A stretch of DNA of 64,000 nt, from positions 124,001 through 188,000 of the forward strand of contig NZ_JAHSTY010000002.1 in NCBI RefSeq assembly GCF_019145355.1. The letters run 5' to 3'. Position numbers and translations under genes: made by a program. The stretch comes from Pseudomonas azadiae (GTDB lineage: Bacteria > Pseudomonadota > Gammaproteobacteria > Pseudomonadales > Pseudomonadaceae). The notes under the pieces are model-generated. The model ran no database searches. It saw only the letters and a list, made by a program, of their open reading frames with translations, and had not been told where the DNA came from. This document shows, piece by piece, positions 38,894-45,950 of the stretch. Within the stretch, counting starts at the first letter, position 1. Every line of letters begins with the position of its first letter.

Positions 38894-39648
38894 CACATGG
38901 CCGCCTTGAAGTGGCGGGCATAGCGCGGGCACAACTCATCACGCTTGAGCAGGATGAACACGTCGGCCACCTGGAAATCTTCATCCCAGCACGGCTCGCC
39001 ACAGATCTTCGCGCCCAGGCGCATGTAGGCCTTGAGCAGCGGCGGCATTTCGGCGATCACGTTGGACGGCAGGTCCAGCGCCGGCAGCGGTTTTTTCGGT
39101 TCGGCGCGCAAGTGTTCGTTGCACAGGTAGCGTTCGCGCAGGCGTTGCATGATCGCGTGGGCCTGGATACCGCCGTCGTGCATCGGGATGCTTGCGCAGC
39201 CCATCAAGTAGCTGTAACCGCCCTGGTTGAGCACTTCGGCCAACTCACCCCACAACACGGCGATGGTGCCGCCATTGCGGTAGGCCGGGTCGACGCACGT
39301 GCGGCCGATCTCCAGGATCGGGCCTTGCAGGTGTCGCAGGCCGTGCAGGCTGAACTCTTCCTCGCTGTAGAACCGGCCCAAGGTGCTGGCGGCCTGGTGG
39401 TCGAGCAAACGGGTGGTGGCGACGAGTCGACCGCTGTTCAAATCCCGCACGCCGATGTGGCTGCAGTGAACATCATAGTCATCCATGTCCAGGCCCAGCT
39501 CAGCGCCTTTCAGCTTGGCGTTGAACTCGCCGCTGAACACGTTGAACCGCAGGGCCTGGGCTTCCTGCAACGCCTGTGCGCCGATCAGGCGTTCGGCTTG
39601 CAGGCGGCGTTCATTGCCGGTGTCGCTGATGCGGGCGATCTGAGTCAT
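38893..39648 (-). CDS. olsB: L-ornithine N-acyltransferase OlsB (GNAT)
   Basis: A 251-residue acyltransferase of the OlsB family ([37 protein letters not shown]). It attaches a 3-hydroxyacyl chain from ACP to ornithine, the first step to the phosphorus-free ornithine lipids. ATG 39648 has GGAG upstream. A Pho-box-like sequence about 95 bases ahead fits the known induction of this pathway by phosphate limitation. Confidence 0.92.
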   Translation of the reverse strand: MTQIARISDTGNERRLQAERLIGAQALQEAQALRFNVFSGEFNAKLKGAELGLDMDDYDVHCSHIGVRDLNSGRLVATTRLLDHQAASTLGRFYSEEEFSLHGLRHLQGPILEIGRTCVDPAYRNGGTIAVLWGELAEVLNQGGYSYLMGCASIPMHDGGIQAHAIMQRLRERYLCNEHLRAEPKKPLPALDLPSNVIAEMPPLLKAYMRLGAKICGEPCWDEDFQVADVFILLKRDELCPRYARHFKAAM

Positions 39649-39743
39649 GGCGAGTCTCCGAGTGCCGGCCACGATTTCGGCCGGTCGACTTTGTTGTCCA
39701 AAGTCAGGCTATGGAGGCCCGGTGTCATCTCCATGAAGTTATG

Positions 39744-39761
39744 GTGACGCTTGGATGACAG
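39744..39761 (-). promoter_or_regulatory. Pho-box-like sequence upstream of olsBA
   Basis: On the minus strand CTGTCAT-CCAA-GCGTCAC. The first 7-mer is a perfect PhoB half-site; the second matches 4 of 7 positions. Orientation is towards olsB. Confidence 0.45.
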
Positions 39762-39834
39762 CGCTCTGTGTCGCAAATCTGTCATCGGCGCAGGCTACGC
39801 TCGCGGGCTTGAATGCCCCCTTGAGTCTGCGTCC

Positions 39835-40908
39835 ATGGTCAGAGGCCTGCTGTGCGTTGTGCTGCTGTTTTTCACCGTTACTGCCCATGCCGAAGCCTGG
39901 CCCGATAAGGACTGGACCACAGGCACACCGCTCACGGGCCCCGCTGTCGAGGCCTTGGAGGCCTACGCTTTCCCCGCCCGGGACGACACTACCCGCCAAG
40001 GCATTCGCACCGACGCGTTGCTGGTGATTCGCGACGGCGTGGTGATCTATGAACGTTATGCCGCGCCCACCACCGCCAGCACACCGCACCTGACCTGGTC
40101 CATCAGCAAAAGCCTGATGGCCACCGTGCTGGGCGTGGCCTACGGCGATAATCGCTTCAAGTTGACCGACCCGGTGGCGCGCTTCTACCCGCCGATGAAG
40201 CAGCACCCGATGGTGACCATGGCTGACTTGCTGCACTGGGCTTCCGGACTGGACTGGCAGGAAGACTACGAATACGCGCCGCTGAAATCCTCGGTGGTGG
40301 CGATGCTCTACACCCGTGGCCGCGCCGATATGGCTGACTTTGCCGCGGATACGGAGGCGGCCAGCGCACCCGGCCAGGCCTTTCGTTACTCCAGCGGCGA
40401 CACCAATATCCTGTCCGCCGCGCTCAAAGGCATGCTCGGCCTCAAGGCCTACCTGAGCTACCCCTGGGACGCGCTCTTCAAACCCTTGGGCATCCGCACC
40501 GCCACCTGGGAAACCGACGCCGATGAAACCTTTGTCGCCTCGTCCTACGCCTACCTCACCGCCCGCGACCTGGCGCGCGTCGGCCTGCTCATGGCGCGGG
40601 ATGGTCGTTGGGGCGATCAACAGTTGCTGCCAAAGGATTGGGTGACCTTCAATCGCCAGCCGTTCGATAAATACAAAACCGGCCAGGACGAAGCCGTCCC
40701 CGGTGGCCATTGGTGGCTCAACCAAGGCGCACCGCAGCCCTGGCCCGACGCACCCGCCGACACCTTCGCCGCTCTCGGCCACTGGGGGCAGGCGCTGTAC
40801 GTGATGCCCGACGAACGCCTGGTGATCGTGCGCTACGGTGACGACCGCGACGGCACTTATCGCCATAACGAACTGCTCAAGCGCGTGCTCGCGGCGGTGC
40901 AGCCATGA
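39835..40908 (+). CDS. Secreted serine hydrolase, class C beta-lactamase fold (NylB-like)
   Basis: A 357-residue protein with a signal peptide (VRGLLCVVLLFFTVTAHA, cleavage before EA). The catalytic SxxK is SISK, Ser89 and Lys92; the Tyr motif is FRYSSGDTN. The pattern resembles 6-aminohexanoate-dimer hydrolase and esterase EstB-like enzymes more than true beta-lactamases. ATG 39835 is chosen for the signal peptide; the frame opens earlier at 39751. Periplasmic; substrate unknown. Coupled to the next gene. Confidence 0.85.
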   Translation: MVRGLLCVVLLFFTVTAHAEAWPDKDWTTGTPLTGPAVEALEAYAFPARDDTTRQGIRTDALLVIRDGVVIYERYAAPTTASTPHLTWSISKSLMATVLGVAYGDNRFKLTDPVARFYPPMKQHPMVTMADLLHWASGLDWQEDYEYAPLKSSVVAMLYTRGRADMADFAADTEAASAPGQAFRYSSGDTNILSAALKGMLGLKAYLSYPWDALFKPLGIRTATWETDADETFVASSYAYLTARDLARVGLLMARDGRWGDQQLLPKDWVTFNRQPFDKYKTGQDEAVPGGHWWLNQGAPQPWPDAPADTFAALGHWGQALYVMPDERLVIVRYGDDRDGTYRHNELLKRVLAAVQP

Positions 40909-41219
40909 TTCGTCGTCGACCGTTTACCAGCCTGCTGCTGGTGCTGCTGCTCGTGTTGCTGGGCTGGATCTGGCACGAGCGCGTCAACCTGCAAGCCTTC
41001 CCCGACATCATCGCGGCGTACACGGCCAAGGAATATTGCTCGTGCCGGTATGTGATGAATAATCCTGCGCAGTATTGCCTGGGGTATGTGAAACAGTACG
41101 TGCCGACCAGTGCGTTCAGCGACAACCCGGAGCGCAGTGAAGTGACGGCGAGTGGGTTGGGGAGGACGCACAGTGCACGGTGGTTAGGGGATCGGCAGGG
41201 GTGTCGGCTGTTGCCGTGA
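40905..41219 (+). CDS. Small membrane-anchored protein with cysteines, 104 aa
   Basis: Overlaps the hydrolase by 4 bases (ATGA), so the two are probably translated together. An N-terminal membrane helix (SLLLVLLLVLLGWIW) is followed by a periplasmic segment with four cysteines (EYCSCRY, QYCLGY, GCRLLP). No family recognised. It may assist or anchor the hydrolase, by context only. Confidence 0.75.
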   Translation: MIRRRPFTSLLLVLLLVLLGWIWHERVNLQAFPDIIAAYTAKEYCSCRYVMNNPAQYCLGYVKQYVPTSAFSDNPERSEVTASGLGRTHSARWLGDRQGCRLLP

Positions 41220-41276
41220 GGTTTCATTGGGCACTTCCACTTAATCAATCCCAATAGGCGGTCCTCCCCGCCTGGA

Positions 41277-41666
41277 TCACCGAAACTCCACCAGCACGGC
41301 TGCAACTATCGCCCAAGGTAAAGCAATGAACGCCAGCGTAATAATTGAAAGCAGATGACGTTTCAGGTGAGGTGGAAAGTTTTTCAGATCGATTGGGTCA
41401 AGTTCTCCGTTGATGAGGGATGCCCTTGGCCACACTATCATCCCGGCGATTTTTGCCATCTCCAATAGGGACCAAATCAAACCTCGTTTCCCCAGGCTAT
41501 CGCCCCAGATATAGATATAACGGCTGTTCTTTAAGGCTTGTTTTATGGACTCCAAGTGACGGTGGGTAAGATATAGGCTGTAGGAAAGGCCGACAGCGGA
41601 TAGCAGAGTTGGCCCTCCCATAACAATGATCGCAATCCAAGTTGGCCAAGTATCGATACTGGTCAT
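41277..41666 (-). CDS. Small polytopic membrane protein, candidate immunity protein
   Basis: A 129-residue protein with membrane helices at both ends (TWIAIIVMGGPTLLSAVGLSY; LLSIITLAFIALPWAIVAAV) and a possible third in the middle. The ATG lies inside the stop of the PAAR gene (ATGA overlap). Small membrane proteins coupled this way behind pore-type effectors usually protect the producing cell. No family is recognised; the role is inferred from position and topology. Confidence 0.65.
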   Translation of the reverse strand: MTSIDTWPTWIAIIVMGGPTLLSAVGLSYSLYLTHRHLESIKQALKNSRYIYIWGDSLGKRGLIWSLLEMAKIAGMIVWPRASLINGELDPIDLKNFPPHLKRHLLSIITLAFIALPWAIVAAVLVEFR

Positions 41667-43078
41667 GGTTCTGTTGCCTCATATATTTTCTCACCTATGT
41701 ATTCGCCACTCTTACCGCCGATAGTCGTACCTATCCATGCGCCAGCCCCTACGATGGCCGCGACACAGATAACTCCACCGATTCCCCCAGTGGCGACGCC
41801 AATCCCTAGGCAGATCGAACCACTGGCAGAACCGGCTGCCAATCCACTAAAAGCGCCAACAAATGTAGACCCAACAAACTTGCCCGCTTCAGTAAACTTG
41901 ATCTTCTCGCAAGCCGCCTCAGAACCACTGCTGCATACCTGCTCAATAGCCAGCACCGAAGAAACGCCGCCAATGCCAATGGCAAGATAGCCTCCCGCCT
42001 TCATATATTGGGTGGCACGACTGATCGCCTCCACATGAGCGGAATACCCCGGAATCTGCCCTGGGGCTCCGGCCTTGTCCCAATGGTGTACCAAACTTCG
42101 GCTGGAAATACCGAGCGCAGTTTTCAGCTTGGGATGATCGCCCAGCGTGGTCTGGCCACGCAGTCGAGTGGAGTTCAACAGGTGGGCGTCCAGTTTAGCG
42201 AGCAGACGCTGGCGTTCGGCGAAGAACTGCGGCGATTTGAGGTGGCCGTGCAGGCGATATTGTTCTTGATGCAAGCGCTCGATGGCTTGCAAGGTGTTGC
42301 GCAGGTTGGTCAGATGCGTCTCCATCACCATGGCACTGACGCCCAGCCAGGTCGAGGTGTGGCCGATGAAGCCAGCTATTTCGGCGCCGTGCCGATGCAG
42401 GAAGTCAGCCTCATCCGGCGTGAGGGAATCAAGGGCCGCGTCCACCTGTTGAGCGGCCTGCATCAGTTGCGATTCCTGATAGGTGCAGGAGGTATTGTCG
42501 GGGTCGCTGAGCACTATCATCGAGCCGGCTTTAACGCTTGCGGTGCCAGGATTGAGCGCCTGGAATTTGCGCATCACAGCCGGATCAGGCGTGGGAAAGA
42601 GTATTTTCTCCAAAGCTTCGCGGCTCATGCTCTGGGGTACGATATAGAATCCGGGTTCCTGGCCTGGTTGGCCTTTAAATGCAAGAGGCGGCACATTGTT
42701 TGACGCTGCAAAGTTGGATTGTTGCGGCAATGCCGAGTGATGACTTGCCGATGATGGAGTCGGTTCAGGGTTACGCCTGTTTGATTGCGATGGATAACCT
42801 TCGTTGCTGTAGGTGGCGGTGTACACCGAGGGAATCAGCTTGGCTCGGCATGGGCAACTGCTGAAGCTGTCCAGTGTGCCAGCCACAAGCTTGCCATGGC
42901 TTTCAAAATGCGAAATCCCGCCGAGAATTTGGTAGGTCCCTTCATGCTTCCCACAAGTAACCCGGTCACCTTCGCGGGCATGGAGGAGACCATGTATATC
43001 TACTCTTGGATCACCGTCCAGAACTTCTCCGCCGCAGCTGGTTTTGTCACCCTTGCCAATGAAATAACCTTCGATCAT
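41663..43078 (-). CDS. PAAR-domain protein with glycine-zipper C-terminus, candidate T6SS effector
   Basis: A 471-residue protein. Residues 1-85 form a PAAR-like spike tip (FIGKGDKTSCGGEVLDGD, HGLLHAREGDRVTCGKHEG, with Cys/His metal ligands). A Ser/Pro/Asn-rich linker follows, then a LysM-like segment (143-193, FYIVPQ...LNP...GSMIVL), a helical region (195-360) and a hydrophobic Gly/Ala-rich tail (360-460, GLAAGSASGSICLGIGVATG). PAAR proteins sharpen the VgrG spike of type VI systems and carry toxins. The tail could insert in membranes. No T6SS core genes are in the window. Base composition is less GC-rich than neighbours. Confidence 0.78.
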   Translation of the reverse strand: MIEGYFIGKGDKTSCGGEVLDGDPRVDIHGLLHAREGDRVTCGKHEGTYQILGGISHFESHGKLVAGTLDSFSSCPCRAKLIPSVYTATYSNEGYPSQSNRRNPEPTPSSASHHSALPQQSNFAASNNVPPLAFKGQPGQEPGFYIVPQSMSREALEKILFPTPDPAVMRKFQALNPGTASVKAGSMIVLSDPDNTSCTYQESQLMQAAQQVDAALDSLTPDEADFLHRHGAEIAGFIGHTSTWLGVSAMVMETHLTNLRNTLQAIERLHQEQYRLHGHLKSPQFFAERQRLLAKLDAHLLNSTRLRGQTTLGDHPKLKTALGISSRSLVHHWDKAGAPGQIPGYSAHVEAISRATQYMKAGGYLAIGIGGVSSVLAIEQVCSSGSEAACEKIKFTEAGKFVGSTFVGAFSGLAAGSASGSICLGIGVATGGIGGVICVAAIVGAGAWIGTTIGGKSGEYIGEKIYEATEP

Positions 43079-43276
43079 TGTTTTGCCCTTTATCCATGGA
43101 GTTTTTGGCCATACTTTCCTGCTTGTCTCGATAAGAAAATTTATGCGTGATGCATTTCAATCGAGGTAATCGAGTAAGAAGAAGTCAGTGGCAAGCCAAA
43201 CTTTGGAGAGGGATTTACTTAGGGTAAAGTCGGACGGTTCCCATGGTTCCGTCGTAAAAGTCTGATAGATCAGCGG

Positions 43277-43299
43277 CGCCCGGTGCAGTGCACCGGGCG
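43277..43299 (-). terminator. Perfect 11-bp palindrome after the DUF6124 gene
   Basis: CGCCCGGTGCA-G-TGCACCGGGCG lies 16 bases past the stop. A T tract is lacking, so termination is plausible rather than certain. Confidence 0.5.
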
Positions 43300-43314
43300 G
43301 GTACTAATTACTGC

Positions 43315-43608
43315 TTACTGCGGGTTTGGAGCCTCGGGCTGCATCGCCAGCAGCAGGTCATCAACGATGGCTTTACCCATTTCGCCCAGGTAATGCGAAG
43401 CGAATGCAAATTTCTCTGCCTTAGGGTCCATGGCGGCCTCAAGCGAGAGCATTTTGGCGTAATAGAGCACGTGGGATGCGTGTTCGAGGGCTTCCACAAT
43501 CGGAACTCCGGCATTGACGCGGAACACTTTCAAATGGCTTTTGTTTTCACCGCAGTCTGCGAAGGTCACGGCACCGACGGTTTCGGCTGAGGGTATTTCG
43601 TACGGCAT
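43315..43608 (-). CDS. DUF6124 (DUF3077-like) family protein
   Basis: A 97-residue soluble protein typical of a family found repeatedly in Pseudomonas genomes (HLKVFRVNAGVPIVEALEHASHVLYYAKMLS; HYLGEMGKAIVDDLL). Function unknown. ATG 43608 has AAAGGAGC eight bases upstream; an upstream GTG start at 43632 would swallow that site. An intrinsic terminator sits directly ahead of the ribosome site (43631-43673), so expression is probably attenuator-controlled. Confidence 0.8.
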   Translation of the reverse strand: MPYEIPSAETVGAVTFADCGENKSHLKVFRVNAGVPIVEALEHASHVLYYAKMLSLEAAMDPKAEKFAFASHYLGEMGKAIVDDLLLAMQPEAPNPQ

Positions 43609-43630
43609 AAGCTTGCTCCTTTGGTACACC

Positions 43631-43673
43631 AAAAAAGCTGCCAGTCACGATTCCAAGCGTGGGGGTGGCAGCT
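43631..43673 (-). promoter_or_regulatory. Attenuator-like terminator in the DUF6124 leader
   Basis: On the minus strand AGCTGCCA and TGGCAGCT pair (8 bp, with an inner CACG/CGTG stem) and run into TTTTTT. The tract ends about 9 bases before the AAAGGAGC ribosome site. A further hairpin (GACGCT-ACA-GCGTC) and GGCGC-T6-GTGCC lie upstream, within 43740-43820. No gene was accepted between 43609 and 44177. Confidence 0.65.
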
Positions 43674-43958
43674 GTACGCAGGTTGGAATCCGAGAAGAAG
43701 CGACTCGGCAGGCACAAGGCCTCCCACGCACAGCCGCCATAAAGCACAAACAGCGGGCACAAAAAAGCGCCGACTGATTGCATGACGACGCTGTAGCGTC
43801 TTCTTTCTCGGGATTCCACGCCCGGTCGCTGATGAGCAGCGACGCGGCAGAGGTTAACGCTATATAGGTGGTGTCGCAACCCAGTGGCAAATTGCTTTCC
43901 TGTGGGAGTTGGCTTGCCTGCTATACAGACACCTCGGTGTGACGGCAGGACCGCAGTT

Positions 43959-44084
43959 GATCGTTCCCACGCTCCGCGTGGTAATGCATCCCGTGACGCT
44001 CTGCGTCACCTTGTACCCATCGAGCTATTCGGCGGGACGCGGAGCGTCCCAGGCGGCATTCCCACGCAGAGCATGGGAACGATC
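43959..44084. repeat. Inverted repeat element with GATCGTTCCCACGC ends
   Basis: GATCGTTCCCACGCTCCGCG at the left is matched by CGCAGAGCATGGGAACGATC at the right, with an inner pair around GTGACGCTCTGCGTCAC and GGACGCGGAGCGTCC. Half-REP sequences flank it (43899-43921 and about 44100-44115). Confidence 0.75.
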
Positions 44085-44177
44085 AAAAATCGTCGCACCG
44101 CCGCTCCCACATTGGATTTGCGCCACTCATTCGATTGCGCTTAAGGTTCGTCCAGGTTTTTCGCCCCACGAGTCTTT

Positions 44178-44768
44178 ATGTTCAACGCTTCTGTCATCAA
44201 ACCCCTGGCCCTCGCCCTGCTGGCCGCTGCCACCGTGCCTGCCCACGCCGACTGGTACCTGGATAACGAATCCTCACGCCTGTCGTTCGCCACCACCAAA
44301 AACACCGAGATTGCCGAGGTGCATCGCTTCCTGGTGCTGCACGGCAAGGTCGACGGCAAGGGCGCGGCGCATGTGGAGGTGGAGCTGGAGTCGGTCAACA
44401 GCGGTATCCCGTTGCGCGATGAGCGCATGCGTAATCAGCTGTTCGAGATCAAGACCTTTCCCGAAGCGCTGATCAGCACGCAGATCAATCTGCAACCGAT
44501 CAATGACCTGGCTCCCGGCGCGCAGTTGGAGTTGCGCCTGCCGCTGAACGTCACTCTCCACGGCAAGACCCAGACCTACAGCGCCGAGCTGCTGGCGACG
44601 CGCCTGGACGACCGCCGCTTCCAGGTGGTGACCCTGGAGCCGGTGGTGCTGCATGCCGAGGATTTCGACCTCGCGCCAGGCGTGGCCGCGCTGCGCAAGG
44701 CCGCAGGGCTTAAATCGATCAGTTTGTCGGTGCCGGTGGGTGCGGTGCTGATTTTCACGGCGCGCTGA
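44178..44768 (+). CDS. YceI-family periplasmic protein
   Basis: A 196-residue protein with signal peptide ending AHA before DWYLDNESS. The YceI beta-barrel follows (SRLSFATTKNTEIAEVHRFLVLHGKV; RDERMRNQLFEI). YceI proteins bind isoprenoid-type lipids in a lipocalin-like barrel. It lies one base before the phospholipase D gene, forming an operon. Confidence 0.88.
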   Translation: MFNASVIKPLALALLAAATVPAHADWYLDNESSRLSFATTKNTEIAEVHRFLVLHGKVDGKGAAHVEVELESVNSGIPLRDERMRNQLFEIKTFPEALISTQINLQPINDLAPGAQLELRLPLNVTLHGKTQTYSAELLATRLDDRRFQVVTLEPVVLHAEDFDLAPGVAALRKAAGLKSISLSVPVGAVLIFTAR

Positions 44769-44769
44769 C

Positions 44770-45927
44770 ATGGGCGGCGCGGTGTTCCCGTGGCGCAGCG
44801 CCAATCGTTTCGAGTTGCTTATCGACGGGCCGAGTTTCTTCCCGCAGATGTTGGTGGGCATTGCCCGGGCTGAGCGGCAGGTCGACCTGGAGTTGTACCT
44901 GGTGGAAGCCGGCGCCTGCGCCGAGGCGATGGTGCAAGCGTTGGTACTCGCCGCCGAGCGTGGCGTGCGGGTGCGTTGCCTGTTCGATGATTACGGCAGC
45001 CTGGCGTTTACCCTCGGCCTGCGCAAACGCCTGACCGAAGCCGGTGTGGAGCTGCGGTTCTACAACCGCCTGAGCTGGCGGCGCTGGATGCGCAACCTGT
45101 ACCGCGACCACCGCAAGCTGCTGTTGATCGACCAGGGCATCGCGGTGATCGGTGGCACCGGGGTGACGGATGAGTTCTGGACGCCGGGCCAGGACACCGC
45201 CGACTGGCATGAAGTGATGGTGCAGATCAGCGGCCCGCTGGTGCTGGATTGGCAGGCGCTGTTCGACCGCCAATGGCACGCCAATGCCGCCCGCCGCGAG
45301 TGGAAACCCGCCACCCATTTCGGTTTGCCGCGTTTGCCCAAGGTCCCGGCAACCGGGCCGGGCCTGGGACGGGTAGCCTATGCCGACGCCCGTCAGCATC
45401 GTGATATCCTGCAATCGCTGATCCGCGCCTTGAACAGCAGCCAGCAGCGTATCTGGCTGGCCACGCCTTACTTCCTGCCGACCTGGAGCGTGCGTCGCGC
45501 GCTACGCCGGGCGGCGGGGCGTGGCGTCGATGTACGCCTGCTGCTCACCGGCCCGCGTACCGATCACCCATCCGTGCGTTACGCCGGGCACCGTTATTAC
45601 CCACGGTTGCTGCGCTCGGGGGTGCAGATCTTTGAATACCAGCCGTGCTTCCTGCACCTGAAAATGGTGCTGGTGGACGATTGGGTCAGCATCGGTTCGT
45701 GCAACTTCGACCACTGGAATTTGCGTTTCAACCTGGAAGCCAATCTGGAAGCGTTGGACCCTGAGTTAACGCGGGCGGTGGCGGGCAGTTTCGAGCGCGA
45801 CTTTGCCCAGAGCCAGGCGGTGAGCCTGGAGGCGTGGAAGTCACGGCCGTTGTGGCGGCGGGTGAAGCAGAGGTTGTGGGGGTGGGTCGATCGGTTGGTG
45901 GTCAACCTGTTGGATCGGCGAGGGTAG
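44770..45927 (+). CDS. clsB: Phospholipase D-family cardiolipin synthase, ClsB type
   Basis: A 385-residue protein with two PLD domains: first HKD motif RDHRKLLLIDQG (about residue 115), second FLHLKMVLVDD followed by IGSCNFDHWN (about 296). No N-terminal membrane helices are present, which separates it from ClsA. The C-terminus is basic and amphipathic. It makes cardiolipin or transfers phosphatidyl groups. The gene starts one base after the YceI stop. Confidence 0.88.
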   Translation: MGGAVFPWRSANRFELLIDGPSFFPQMLVGIARAERQVDLELYLVEAGACAEAMVQALVLAAERGVRVRCLFDDYGSLAFTLGLRKRLTEAGVELRFYNRLSWRRWMRNLYRDHRKLLLIDQGIAVIGGTGVTDEFWTPGQDTADWHEVMVQISGPLVLDWQALFDRQWHANAARREWKPATHFGLPRLPKVPATGPGLGRVAYADARQHRDILQSLIRALNSSQQRIWLATPYFLPTWSVRRALRRAAGRGVDVRLLLTGPRTDHPSVRYAGHRYYPRLLRSGVQIFEYQPCFLHLKMVLVDDWVSIGSCNFDHWNLRFNLEANLEALDPELTRAVAGSFERDFAQSQAVSLEAWKSRPLWRRVKQRLWGWVDRLVVNLLDRRG

Positions 45928-45950
45928 GGGCCCCCGCCTTTGCACGCGGT

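Noticed and set aside
43547..43783. Open frame in the DUF6124 leader (MQSVGAFLCPLF...)
   Set aside because: It spans the terminator hairpin and the start of the DUF6124 gene. It reads like the leader RNA translated by chance, so it is treated as part of the regulatory leader.
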